Assembly (NCBI GenBank): GCA_017448355.1
Contig: JAFSLQ010000060.1
Coordinates: 1-64,000, forward strand
Reading direction: 5' to 3'
Source of the DNA: Clostridia bacterium
GTDB lineage: Bacteria; Bacillota; Clostridia; Christensenellales; Borkfalkiaceae
Length of the DNA stretch: 64,000 nt
Part shown: piece after piece, positions 45,802 through 53,996 of the stretch
Numbering within the stretch: position 1 is the first letter of the stretch
Layout: each line of letters begins with the position of its first letter
Made by a program: the position numbers and the translations under genes
The notes under the pieces: model-generated
Told to the model about the DNA's origin: nothing
Database searches by the model: none
The model's input: the letters and a program-made list of their open reading frames with translations, nothing else

Positions 45802-45831
45802 ATTTTAGCACACTTTAATAAAATAGTGCAA
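45802..45831 (-). promoter_or_regulatory. Extended -10 promoter for ECF S-coaX
   Basis: Minus-strand TTGCAC, 18-base spacer, and TAAAAT preceded by TGC (an extended -10). The leader to the start codon is about 110 bases. Confidence 0.6.
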
Positions 45832-45947
45832 ACAAATAACGGGGTTATAGCACATTTTTTCGACAAAATCAGTATATTGATAATAGAAACTACCGCCGCA
45901 TAAAAAATTTACATAGGCGGGATATGTGTTTACTTTGGAGGTAAAAT

Positions 45948-46148
45948 ATGAACGGATTTGATTTTTTTGGAAATAACTGTTGTTTGTGGATTCTTATCAT
46001 ATTATTGATAATCCTTCTCGCAAAGAACGGCTGTCTTAACGGAATCTTCAACAGTTGCTATTGCCTGCCGATTGCCCTTCTTCTCATATGCTTCTGTACT
46101 AAAAACGGCGGCATGAACGGTCTTTTCGGCGGCGGCTGCTGCAAATAA
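45948..46148 (+). CDS. Small Gly/Cys-rich hydrophobic protein
   Basis: The 66-residue protein has two hydrophobic stretches (about 12-26 and 40-51) between repeats of N-G-[CM]-[LN]-[NG]-G-[IL]-F (NGCLNGIF and NGGMNGLF), with nine cysteines. ATG follows GGAGG, and a strong terminator ends the gene, so it is monocistronic. Such tiny repeat-rich proteins occur in spore or envelope contexts (for example the YjcZ type), but I cannot assign one. The upstream 100 bases hold a CCGCC/GGCGG hairpin and no clear sigma-A box. Confidence 0.75.
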   Translation: MNGFDFFGNNCCLWILIILLIILLAKNGCLNGIFNSCYCLPIALLLICFCTKNGGMNGLFGGGCCK

Positions 46149-46163
46149 ACGCCCACCTAAAAC

Positions 46164-46205
46164 GAAAAAGTCTTTCCGCGCAAAAGGTCGCGGAAAGACT
46201 TTTTT
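46164..46205. terminator. Bidirectional terminator between the small protein and typA
   Basis: AAAAAGTCTTTCCGCG pairs with its downstream complement around an eight-base loop, with T-runs on both strands; the two genes are convergent. Confidence 0.9.
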
Positions 46206-46222
46206 AATGGTTTTATTTATTT

Positions 46223-48046
46223 TTATTCCAAGCCGTGCGCCTTTCTCTTTAAGCGCGTTTCGGTATCCAACGTCTTTTTTCTTATACGAATATTTTGCGG
46301 CGTAACTTCCAAAAGTTCGTCGTCGCCGATAAACTCCATAGCCTCTTCTAAACTCATTATCTTCGGGGTTTCAAGCCTTAGTGCGTCGTCTGAACCCGAC
46401 GCACGGGTGTTTGTTAAGTGTTTTTTCTTGCATACGTTGACCGTAATATCTTCGTTCTTCGGTGAAACGCCGACTACCATACCTTCGTACACCTTGACGC
46501 CCGCGCCGATAAACAACTGTCCGCGTCCCTGCGCGTTGAAAAGTCCGTAAGTGACCGCCTCCCCCGTCTCAAACGCGACGAGTGAACCCGTGGTTCTTCT
46601 CTCAATTTCGCCCTTATATTCTTCATAGCCGTAAAAAATTGTGTTAAACACGCCTTCGCCGCGCGTTTCGGTCAAAAATTGACTTTTATACCCGAAAAGC
46701 CCGCGTGCGGGAACTTTAAATTCCAAGCGTATTCTGCTACCGATATTTTCCATCTGCAACAGTTCGCCCTTGCGAACGCCCATACTTGAAAACACCGCGC
46801 CCGTCTTATCTTCCGGAACGTCCACGACAAGTCTTTCCATAGGTTCTAAAAGAACGCCGTTTTCTTCTTTATACATAACTTTCGGCGCGCCGACCTGAAA
46901 TTCGTACCCGCCACGGCGCATAGTTTCAATCAGTATCGAAAGGTGCATTTCGCCCCTGCCGCACACGCGGTAGGAGTCCGCGGAGTCGGTTTCTTCTACG
47001 CGAAGCGACACGTCTTTCAGCATTTCGCGGAACAGTCTGTCGCGAAGATGCCGCGTCGTTACGAACTTACCTTCTTTACCCGCAAACGGACTGTCGTTTA
47101 CCGAAAAAGTCATCTCGACCGTCGGTTCGGAAATCTTGACAAAAGGCACGGGTTCTACACACGTAGGCGAACATATGGTATCGCCTATCGAAATGTTTTC
47201 GATTCCGCTTACGCACACGATATCGCCTGCCTTTGCGCTGTCTACCGCAACGCGTTCTAACCCTTCTATCTGGAAAATGCTTACGAGTTTGCCGCGAAGT
47301 TCTTTGCCCTTTACGTTGTAGTTGCAAGTTTGAACTTCCTGATTGATAAGCGCCTTTCCGCGTTCTATTCTGCCGATACCTATTCTGCCCACGTATTCGT
47401 TGTAGTCGATTGAAGAAACAAGCATTTGAAGCGGACCTTCTTCGTCCACTTCCTGCGGCTGAAAATGATTAATGATTGCGTCGAACAAAGGCTTTAAATC
47501 AGTACCCTGTTTGTTAGGGTCAAGCGACGCCGTACCCGCCCGCCCCGAACAGAACACTATGGGGCTGTCAATCTGGTCGTCGGTGGCGTTAAGGTCGAAT
47601 AAAAGTTCCAAAATTTCGTCCTGAACTTCCGAAAGCCGCGCGTCGGGACGGTCGATTTTATTTACGACGATAATGAGTTTATGGTTAAGTTCCAGTGCTT
47701 TTTGCATAACGAAACGGGTTTGCGGCATAGGACCTTCGCAAGCGTCCACAAGCACCAAAACGCCGTTTACCATTTTCAGTACGCGTTCCACTTCTCCGCC
47801 AAAATCCGCGTGTCCGGGAGTATCTACTATATTTATTTTTACGCCTTCGTAAAATACAGAAGTGTTTTTGGCAAGTATGGTTATACCGCGCTCACGTTCC
47901 AAGTCGCCCGAATCCATAACGCGGTCTGCTACTTCCTGATTTGCGCGAAACACCCCGCCCTGCTTTAACATTTCGTTGACAAGCGTAGTTTTACCATGGT
48001 CGACGTGCGCGATAATCGCCACGTTTCTTACGTCAGTTCTTTTCAA
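46223..48046 (-). CDS. typA: Ribosome-associated GTPase TypA/BipA
   Basis: TypA is an EF-G-like translational GTPase needed for ribosome assembly and stress or low-temperature growth. The 607-residue protein has G1 AHVDHGKTT, the switch [22 protein letters not shown] and [11 protein letters not shown]-like domains II, III and V follow, and a C-terminal domain with [17 protein letters not shown] short spacer separates it from the nudix gene, so operon status is unclear. Confidence 0.97.
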   Translation of the reverse strand: MKRTDVRNVAIIAHVDHGKTTLVNEMLKQGGVFRANQEVADRVMDSGDLERERGITILAKNTSVFYEGVKINIVDTPGHADFGGEVERVLKMVNGVLVLVDACEGPMPQTRFVMQKALELNHKLIIVVNKIDRPDARLSEVQDEILELLFDLNATDDQIDSPIVFCSGRAGTASLDPNKQGTDLKPLFDAIINHFQPQEVDEEGPLQMLVSSIDYNEYVGRIGIGRIERGKALINQEVQTCNYNVKGKELRGKLVSIFQIEGLERVAVDSAKAGDIVCVSGIENISIGDTICSPTCVEPVPFVKISEPTVEMTFSVNDSPFAGKEGKFVTTRHLRDRLFREMLKDVSLRVEETDSADSYRVCGRGEMHLSILIETMRRGGYEFQVGAPKVMYKEENGVLLEPMERLVVDVPEDKTGAVFSSMGVRKGELLQMENIGSRIRLEFKVPARGLFGYKSQFLTETRGEGVFNTIFYGYEEYKGEIERRTTGSLVAFETGEAVTYGLFNAQGRGQLFIGAGVKVYEGMVVGVSPKNEDITVNVCKKKHLTNTRASGSDDALRLETPKIMSLEEAMEFIGDDELLEVTPQNIRIRKKTLDTETRLKRKAHGLE

Positions 48047-48103
48047 TTTTTGTACCTTTAACCTTTAAAAATTTGCACCCTTTTCCCCGAACACAGCAAA
48101 TTT

Positions 48104-48622
48104 CTACAATACTGCAAGAAGCGCGACAAGCGTCTTACCGTCCTTTACTTCGCCTTTATCTATCATCTCTTTAAGACGCGGTTTTTCTATCCAACTTGCG
48201 GATAAAAACTCGTCTTCGTCGAGATTTTGGCGCGTCTTTTTCAATCCCGTCGCCCTGTAAATGCGGATAATCTCCGAAGTGTACCCAGGCGACGGATACA
48301 TATTGAACATCAGTTCCATCTTTTCGGCTTTCACGCCGCCTTCTTCTTCGAGTTCGCGAAAAGCCGTCTTTAACGGGTCTTCGCCTTTATTAACTTTCCC
48401 CGCGGGAATTTCCCACAACTCTTCACCGTAGGCGTAGCGAAACTGCTTAACCATCAAAATTTTCCCGTCTTCTTCGCAAAGCACCGCGCTGCCGCCCGAG
48501 TGTTCGATAATCTCGCGCGTACCCGTTTTGCCGTCGGGAAGAAGCACTTCGTCTTTTCTTAAATTCAATATTCTGCCGCTGTAAACAGTAGTTTTATTCA
48601 GCGTTTTTTCTTCAAAGTTCAT
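48104..48622 (-). CDS. Nudix hydrolase, ADP-ribose pyrophosphatase type
   Basis: The 172-residue protein carries the complete Nudix box G-x5-E-x7-R-E-x-x-E-E-x-G in GKVNKGEDPLKTAFRELEEEGG, plus WEIPAG just before and the YRATG/PGYTSEI segments typical of ADP-ribose pyrophosphatases that clear toxic ADP-ribose. Metal-dependent, cytosolic. The start overlaps the stop of the upstream gene by 11 bases. Confidence 0.92.
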   Translation of the reverse strand: MNFEEKTLNKTTVYSGRILNLRKDEVLLPDGKTGTREIIEHSGGSAVLCEEDGKILMVKQFRYAYGEELWEIPAGKVNKGEDPLKTAFRELEEEGGVKAEKMELMFNMYPSPGYTSEIIRIYRATGLKKTRQNLDEDEFLSASWIEKPRLKEMIDKGEVKDGKTLVALLAVL

Positions 48623-49424
48623 TGACTATGTCCTTTAAATATTTTGCGACTTTTTTAGCACGCCCGAAGAAGAGAAAAACGTTGGATTTTACTGCGAATT
48701 TATAGGCGATAAACGCATAGCGAATACCGTCTTTATCGTCTAATTCCACAGCGTTTGCAAGCATATCTATAACGAGAATATATTCGTCTTTTATCCGGTC
48801 TTTTAAGCGCGAATTTTTGACTTTCGTTTTGTCTTTCAGTAAAATTTCGCGGATAGCCTTAACGCTTTCGCCGTAAGTCTTTTCGGAAAGTTCCTTTTCC
48901 TTTCTTTTCTCTTCTATCGCCGCTATTTCTTCGGCTTTTTTACGTTCTTCTTCTTCCAAAAGCGCTTCGACGGGGTCTTGAAGTTTACCGTCTATCACGC
49001 TTTCCATAAGCATTTTGACGGAATTTTTAAACGGCTTTATCATCGAGTTCAAAAACGCCGCGTAGCCTGCCGAAAAACTGCCGTCTTCGTAAAAATATTT
49101 ATTGATAAACTGCGGAAAATCTATTCTTTTGGCTTCGATATCCGCAAGAACGCTGAATACAAACGCTAAAAGTTCGCGAGACGACGGCGGCAGGACGAAT
49201 TCGCCCTTACCTTCCGCCAGATACTTGCTTTTAACGAGATATTTTTCTTTGGCTAAGGGATAATCGAACCCCGTCAGACAGTTTTTGAATATCGCAACCA
49301 AAGTGTCCGACGCGGCGATGGCTTTAAGTAGCCCCAGAATTTTTATATCGGCGATTATGTATTTACTATCTATCAGTTCGTCGGCTTTTAAGGTAAAAAG
49401 CGCGAGTTCTTCGTTTTTATCCAT
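48612..49424 (-). CDS. Hypothetical helical protein
   Basis: I do not recognise this 270-residue soluble protein. It is helical; residues 152-185 form a Glu/Lys coiled coil (EEEERKKAEEIAAIEEKRKE). No signal peptide or membrane helix. ATG follows AGGAGAG and a good promoter lies just upstream. It overlaps the nudix gene, suggesting a common role that I cannot define. Confidence 0.7.
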   Translation of the reverse strand: MDKNEELALFTLKADELIDSKYIIADIKILGLLKAIAASDTLVAIFKNCLTGFDYPLAKEKYLVKSKYLAEGKGEFVLPPSSRELLAFVFSVLADIEAKRIDFPQFINKYFYEDGSFSAGYAAFLNSMIKPFKNSVKMLMESVIDGKLQDPVEALLEEEERKKAEEIAAIEEKRKEKELSEKTYGESVKAIREILLKDKTKVKNSRLKDRIKDEYILVIDMLANAVELDDKDGIRYAFIAYKFAVKSNVFLFFGRAKKVAKYLKDIVNEL

Positions 49425-49455
49425 AACGCTCTCCTATCATACGTTTATCCGCATA

Positions 49456-49484
49456 ATTATAACATATAATAGCCGTTTTTTCAA
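49456..49484 (-). promoter_or_regulatory. Promoter for the hypothetical-nudix unit
   Basis: Minus-strand TTGAAA, 17-base spacer, and a perfect TATAAT, about 30 bases from the start codon. A near-consensus sigma-A promoter. Confidence 0.85.
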
Positions 49485-49534
49485 ACTATATAAACTTTTT
49501 TTGATAATTATTTGTAAAAAATAACATAAAATTA

Positions 49535-49562
49535 TTTACAAACACGAAATATATGTTATAAT
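49535..49562 (+). promoter_or_regulatory. Promoter for the DUF4364 gene with overlapping inverted repeat
   Basis: TTTACA, 16-base spacer, TATAAT. The inverted repeat TTTGTAAA (49511-49518) and TTTACAAA (49535-49542) overlaps the -35 box and could be an operator. Confidence 0.75.
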
Positions 49563-49612
49563 AAACTTTACATTAGACAGTTTGGCGTGAAAAACACTCT
49601 AAGGATAAAATT

Positions 49613-50137
49613 ATGCAGGTTAAAGGGGATTCCTCTCTCAACAAATTAATACTTTTATTCGTTTTCGATAAAATGGAAGTGCCGCTATCGGAGAATACTA
49701 TTCTCGATATGTGCTGTTCTTCGAACAACTGGCTTGCGTATATGGACTGCCAGCCCATTTTAAAGCAACTTTTAGAGTGCGGGTGGATTTACAATATCGG
49801 CGACAACGACGAACCGCTTTACACCATCACGACCGACGGCAGAATTTGTCTTGCGAACTTTTTTATCAATATCCCCGCGTCGACGCGCGAACAAATTTCG
49901 GTATTTATAAAAAACAACAAGAGTCGCTACCGCAGAAAACAGGAGTGCGTTGCCGATTACTTTATGAATAAAGACGGCACGTACACGGTCTATCTTAAAA
50001 TTATCGAACCTGTTCAGCCCGTTTTAGAACTTAAACTCGTCGTCCCCAACCGCCAGATAGCGAAAGACGTATATAAAAAGTGGGGTGAAAAAGCGGCGGA
50101 CGCTTACAGAAGCATTTACGAACTTTTGGTTGATTAG
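49613..50137 (+). CDS. DUF4364 winged-helix-like protein
   Basis: The 174-residue protein matches DUF4364, a Bacillota family that looks like a winged-helix regulator: an N-terminal helical DNA-binding-like part (LNKLILLFVFDKMEVPLSENTILDMC), then YTITTDGRICLANFFINIP, and a C-terminal domain of about 60 residues. Targets are unknown. AAGGA site; near-consensus promoter. It is followed eight bases later by the TSCPD gene. Confidence 0.85.
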   Translation: MQVKGDSSLNKLILLFVFDKMEVPLSENTILDMCCSSNNWLAYMDCQPILKQLLECGWIYNIGDNDEPLYTITTDGRICLANFFINIPASTREQISVFIKNNKSRYRRKQECVADYFMNKDGTYTVYLKIIEPVQPVLELKLVVPNRQIAKDVYKKWGEKAADAYRSIYELLVD

Positions 50138-50145
50138 AGGTACAT

Positions 50146-50400
50146 ATGAACACTTATACTACTCGCGGAACTTGTTCTCGGCAAATACAATTCGATATTA
50201 AAGACGATAACACCCTTACGGGCGTAAAATTTATCGGAGGATGTACAGGCAACACGCAAGGCATCGCAAAACTCGTTGAAGGCAGAACCATAGACGAAGT
50301 AATATCTCTTTTAAAAGGAATACAATGCCGCGGCGGAACGTCTTGCCCCGACCAACTTGCAACCGCGTTAATAAAATATAAAGAAAAAAACAATATTTAA
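50146..50400 (+). CDS. TSCPD-domain protein (TIGR03905 type)
   Basis: The 84-residue protein is a stand-alone TSCPD domain, a cysteine-containing module also found at the end of some class II ribonucleotide reductases. It has TTRGTCSRQI, FIGGCTGNTQGI, and the terminal CRGGTSCPDQLATAL that gives the domain its name. Cys residues suggest metal or redox binding. RAGG start site; ends at a terminator. Function unknown, but the class III reductase lies nearby, at 55974. Confidence 0.88.
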   Translation: MNTYTTRGTCSRQIQFDIKDDNTLTGVKFIGGCTGNTQGIAKLVEGRTIDEVISLLKGIQCRGGTSCPDQLATALIKYKEKNNI

Positions 50401-50414
50401 TTTTTTGATATATG

Positions 50415-50445
50415 AAAAGCGCCGCGAGATTTCGCGGCGCTTTTT
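50415..50445. terminator. Bidirectional terminator after the TSCPD gene
   Basis: AAAAGCGCCGCGA pairs with its complement around four bases, with a T-run at both ends; the neighbours are convergent. Confidence 0.9.
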
Positions 50446-50465
50446 AGTTAGCCTTTTATTAAATT

Positions 50466-52643
50466 TTACGCGGCTTCGAGTTGATTTTGAGAAACAAAAT
50501 GACTGTAATCTTGTTTAAGATATGAATTGCCGTCCTTATCGAATACGATTGAAAGCGAATCGAACTCGTCGTAATCGGAATTATAATATTGCGCACTATA
50601 AATAATTTCGTCGTCTTCACCTATTTCGATAAAATCATTATTTAAAGCAGCACCGTCAATACTATACGTGTAAGTCGTGCTTTCAACAATGTCTCCGTCC
50701 GTTCTTGTGATAACATACAAGCCGTTCTCCATAGCCGTAATCTCTACTTTAACGGTGAGTTCAATGTCCGCCCAGTTAATATAAGTATATTCGTAGCCCT
50801 TAAAATCTTCTAACGTATATTTGGTTGCGGCGCTTGAAATTTCTTCCTTTTCTTCAGCGGTGAAGATTTCGCCTATTTTATCGCCTTTTTGAACCAAAAT
50901 ACTCATTTTCTTATCAACAATTTCCGCAGAAAGTTCTTCAAGTTCGCCCGACGCGTTAATTACAAAGTACACGGGATAGTTTTCGGTAAGCATATCGGCA
51001 AATTCGTTAATCCTATTATACAAATCGGCTTTATCCTTAATAACGCCGACGTTAAACAACACATCGTAAACAGTATTTGCTTTAAGGAATTCGACAGCAG
51101 TAGTGATATATCCTTTTATCTGTTCGACAGTCATATTCTCTTCGCCGCTAAACATTTCAATCGTTTCGCCAAGCGTTCTACCCATAAACTCTTCGTCCGC
51201 AAGATATGTTCTTGCCATCGCGGTTGCGCCTTTGATAACGGTCAACACGTCGACGTTTGTAGCATAGGACTGTTCCTCGATGATTGAATTAATGATTTGA
51301 TTTATAGTGGGCGCAAATTCTTCGGCGTATTTATCTATTTCATCTAACAACGCTTCTAAGGTTATGCCGATAGCGCCTTCTACCATCGTCTTTAAGTCGC
51401 AAAGTTTACTATCGAGTAAAAATGACAGGTAAGCCGCCGTATCGTCGACAAATTCGTCGCCCAAAACGGAATTAATTATCGTCTCTAACATCGTATCGTT
51501 TAAATACTGATTTGCGTCTTTTATAATGCCGTAGTTAAGGGTGTATTTAACGCCCGCGTCAACGTTTTCTTCTATGAATAACAAGTCAAACGCTTTATTG
51601 AACGCCTTAATCATCGTTTGTTCAATCTCGTCGAATAGTTTTTCAAAATCAATCGAGTTGATGAATTTAACGACCGAATTTACCTTTTCGATTATATCGT
51701 CTATATTGATTTCGGGGAACAACAATTTCACCGTGTCAAGAGTAATACCGTCGGGTAAAAGCGCGTTAATATAGTCTGCGTTAAGTTCGCCCGCGCAGAA
51801 CGCGTCGAAGAGCGCTTTCACTTTTGCGGGGGTAATATTTGCGAAGTACGGCATAACGCCTTCAAGCGTCAAGTCTTCTGGCAAGGCGTTATTTATACTC
51901 TCGATAATTTCGGGTTTCAATATTTCCGCAACTTCTTCGTAAGTAAGCCCGTCTTCCGCCATCTCTTCAACTTGCGCAACAGTAATGCCTTCGTTAAAGA
52001 GAACATCTTCAAGTAGTGCAGTTGCTTTTGCCGAGTCAAACGCAAATTTTTCGCCATCCCATACGATTGCGATAAGGTCGTCTGTCGTCCAGCCTTCCGG
52101 TAACATATAGTTTACCATACTGACAAAGGTGCTGAATTTCATACCCGTTGCCTGCTCGAAAAGCCTCTCTACCAACTTGTCAATGGCAATATAACTAGTT
52201 TGCCCATTGTATGCACTAAAAATGTACATTCCGGACTCGTCAATAAGCGCCTTGTTGTCGCCTTCGGTTACCTTAACAAAAAGGTCTTTCGCGCTTAAAG
52301 CGATGCGGATTGTGCCGTCGTCTTTCGTCGCGCTTATGGTATAAGCGTTATCGGCAAATGCTTTTAAAACCTTTTCGACGTCGATTTTCATAACGGCACG
52401 TTTTTCAGCCACAGCGCAGCCGCAAACCGAACATTTGCCGTTGGTGGCGGTATGTTCCGCTTTATCGGACACTTCGTCCTTATGGTCGCAAGTGGCTTTA
52501 TGCCAGTGATACGTCTCGTCAAAAGACCACTCGGTAGAATAGGTATGTACGTGGTTCTGCCCGTTATCGTTGCAACCTGCAAAGCCGACGAAAAGACACG
52601 CACTCGCTATCACCGAAAGAATTACGATAAATAATTTTTTCAT
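50466..52643 (-). CDS. Large surface lipoprotein with His/Cys N-terminal module
   Basis: The 725-residue protein has a lipoprotein signal ending FAGC, with lipidated Cys24. Residues 31-80 form a compact module with many potential metal ligands: HVH, YHWHKATCDH, AEH and CSVCGC. The rest is mostly helical and acidic, with a motif of the form N-x-x-L-P-[ED]-x-x-T recurring near 180, 253 and 296. The C-terminal 130 residues look beta-rich (TYTYSIDGAALNN). It is extracellular and membrane anchored; a metal-binding or adhesion role is inference. Strong AAGGAG site; own promoter. No sortase motif. Confidence 0.8.
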   Translation of the reverse strand: MKKLFIVILSVIASACLFVGFAGCNDNGQNHVHTYSTEWSFDETYHWHKATCDHKDEVSDKAEHTATNGKCSVCGCAVAEKRAVMKIDVEKVLKAFADNAYTISATKDDGTIRIALSAKDLFVKVTEGDNKALIDESGMYIFSAYNGQTSYIAIDKLVERLFEQATGMKFSTFVSMVNYMLPEGWTTDDLIAIVWDGEKFAFDSAKATALLEDVLFNEGITVAQVEEMAEDGLTYEEVAEILKPEIIESINNALPEDLTLEGVMPYFANITPAKVKALFDAFCAGELNADYINALLPDGITLDTVKLLFPEINIDDIIEKVNSVVKFINSIDFEKLFDEIEQTMIKAFNKAFDLLFIEENVDAGVKYTLNYGIIKDANQYLNDTMLETIINSVLGDEFVDDTAAYLSFLLDSKLCDLKTMVEGAIGITLEALLDEIDKYAEEFAPTINQIINSIIEEQSYATNVDVLTVIKGATAMARTYLADEEFMGRTLGETIEMFSGEENMTVEQIKGYITTAVEFLKANTVYDVLFNVGVIKDKADLYNRINEFADMLTENYPVYFVINASGELEELSAEIVDKKMSILVQKGDKIGEIFTAEEKEEISSAATKYTLEDFKGYEYTYINWADIELTVKVEITAMENGLYVITRTDGDIVESTTYTYSIDGAALNNDFIEIGEDDEIIYSAQYYNSDYDEFDSLSIVFDKDGNSYLKQDYSHFVSQNQLEAA

Positions 52644-52673
52644 AACAATTTCTCCTTAATTTATTACTTAATA

Positions 52674-52702
52674 AGTATACAACTCCCCGCAAAAAATTGC
52701 AA
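52674..52702 (-). promoter_or_regulatory. Promoter for the lipoprotein gene
   Basis: Minus-strand TTGCAA, 17-base spacer, TATACT, about 30 bases before the start. Confidence 0.75.
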
Positions 52703-52722
52703 GTTATTTTAAAAAATATCTT

Positions 52723-53160
52723 TTACCTACTTTCCATAACAACGGTAAAAGGCCCGTCGTTAATCTGTTCTATCTTCATATCCGCGCCGAAAACACCGTA
52801 TTTTACGGGTACAGTTTTTTCAATTCCCGCGCCTACGTATTTATATAATTCATCTGCTTTTTCGGGACTTTCGGCATCGAGAAAAGACGGGCGATTGCCG
52901 TGCGAAGTATCGGCAAACAAAGTAAACTGCGAAACGAGTAAGATTTCGCCCTTTACGTCTATTACCGAACGGTTTATCTTTCCGTTTTCGTCTTCAAAAA
53001 TGCGAAGTGCGGGCAATTTTTTTATAAAATATTCGCCGTCCTTTATTTCGTCACCCTTACCTACTCCCAAAAACACAACGAGACCGTTCCCTATTTCGGA
53101 AACGGTATTGCCGTCAACTTTAAGTTTTGCCGCCAACACTCTTTGCACAACTGCCTTCAT
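52723..53160 (-). CDS. dtd: D-aminoacyl-tRNA deacylase
   Basis: Dtd hydrolyses D-amino acids, and glycine, mischarged on tRNA. The 145-residue protein has MKAVVQRV at the N-terminus, the VSQFTL active-site strand and the NDGPFT motif (normally NxGP) near the C-terminus. ATG with GAAGGTGA upstream. Its promoter shares a -35 element with that of divergent nrdG. Confidence 0.96.
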   Translation of the reverse strand: MKAVVQRVLAAKLKVDGNTVSEIGNGLVVFLGVGKGDEIKDGEYFIKKLPALRIFEDENGKINRSVIDVKGEILLVSQFTLFADTSHGNRPSFLDAESPEKADELYKYVGAGIEKTVPVKYGVFGADMKIEQINDGPFTVVMESR

Positions 53161-53184
53161 AAAATCACCTTCAAGTTTTTAAAT

Positions 53185-53213
53185 ATTGTATCACGATTTA
53201 AATTATTTGACAA
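53185..53213 (-). promoter_or_regulatory. Promoter for dtd
   Basis: Minus-strand TTGTCA, 17-base spacer, TACAAT. Its -35 box overlaps that of the nrdG promoter by five bases in a perfect palindrome. Confidence 0.75.
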
Positions 53214-53235
53214 ATAATGATAATAAATATATACT
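53207..53235 (+). promoter_or_regulatory. Promoter for nrdG, predicts a leaderless mRNA
   Basis: A perfect TTGACA, 17-base spacer, TATACT. Only six bases separate the -10 box from the nrdG ATG, so transcription should start at or next to the A of the start codon; there is no room for a Shine-Dalgarno sequence. Confidence 0.8.
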
Positions 53236-53241
53236 GTTTTT

Positions 53242-53937
53242 ATGAATATTTACGGTTTAGAAAAATTATCTCTCGTGGACTACGACGGATTTGTGGCGGC
53301 TACCGTGTTTACGGGCAGTTGCAATTTCAGGTGCGGATTTTGCCATAACTCCGCGCTGGTTTTAGACAGCAAATCCCTGCCCATAATTCCCGAAAGCGCA
53401 ATTTTGGATTACCTTAAAAAACGCAAAGGTGTTTTAGAAGGTCTTTGCATTACGGGCGGAGAACCTACTTTAAATCCTGACCTTCCCGAATTTATTAAAA
53501 AAGTTAAGGATATCGGGTATAAAGTTAAAGTCGACACCAACGGCACTAATCCCGAAATGGTGAAACTTTTAGTTAAAGAAGGGCTTGCCGACTATTTTGC
53601 GATAGACATTAAAAACGACAGAAATAACTACGCGGAAATTATAGGTTTTAAGACGTTCGACACAGTCAAAATCGAAAAAACCGTGGAATTTTTACTTTCG
53701 GGTGCTACTAAATACGAATTCCGCACTACGCTTATCGCGGAATATCATAAAGCGGAAAACATTAAACGCATCGGAGAGTGGATAAAGGGCGCGGACAAGT
53801 ATTTTATGCAAAAATTTAAAAGCGGCGATAACTGCATTTCGCAAGACCTTTCCCCCGTCCCCGAAGAGACGGCAAAGGAGTTTTTAGAAATAGCCCGTCC
53901 GTTCGTTAAGCACGCCGCCCTTCGCGGGTACGGCTGA
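53242..53937 (+). CDS. nrdG: Anaerobic ribonucleotide reductase activase (NrdG-type radical SAM)
   Basis: The 231-residue protein is a radical SAM enzyme with CNFRCGFC holding the [4Fe-4S] cluster, then CITGGEPTLNPD and KVDTNGTNPEMV. The family (anaerobic NrdG-like activating protein) installs the glycyl radical on NrdD, encoded at 55974-58352. Its length is larger than the minimal about 150-residue NrdG. The predicted transcript is leaderless. The alternative label is a generic glycyl-radical activase; the nearby nrdD supports NrdG. Confidence 0.88.
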   Translation: MNIYGLEKLSLVDYDGFVAATVFTGSCNFRCGFCHNSALVLDSKSLPIIPESAILDYLKKRKGVLEGLCITGGEPTLNPDLPEFIKKVKDIGYKVKVDTNGTNPEMVKLLVKEGLADYFAIDIKNDRNNYAEIIGFKTFDTVKIEKTVEFLLSGATKYEFRTTLIAEYHKAENIKRIGEWIKGADKYFMQKFKSGDNCISQDLSPVPEETAKEFLEIARPFVKHAALRGYG

Positions 53938-53996
53938 TAATTTCCTTTTCACACGCTTAAAAAACACAAGAAAAACTAAAAAAGGAATTTTTTGCT

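Noticed and set aside
45705..45831. A known vitamin riboswitch (THF, TPP, FMN or preQ1) in the ECF leader
   Set aside because: The conserved core sequences of those classes are missing; only generic hairpins remain.
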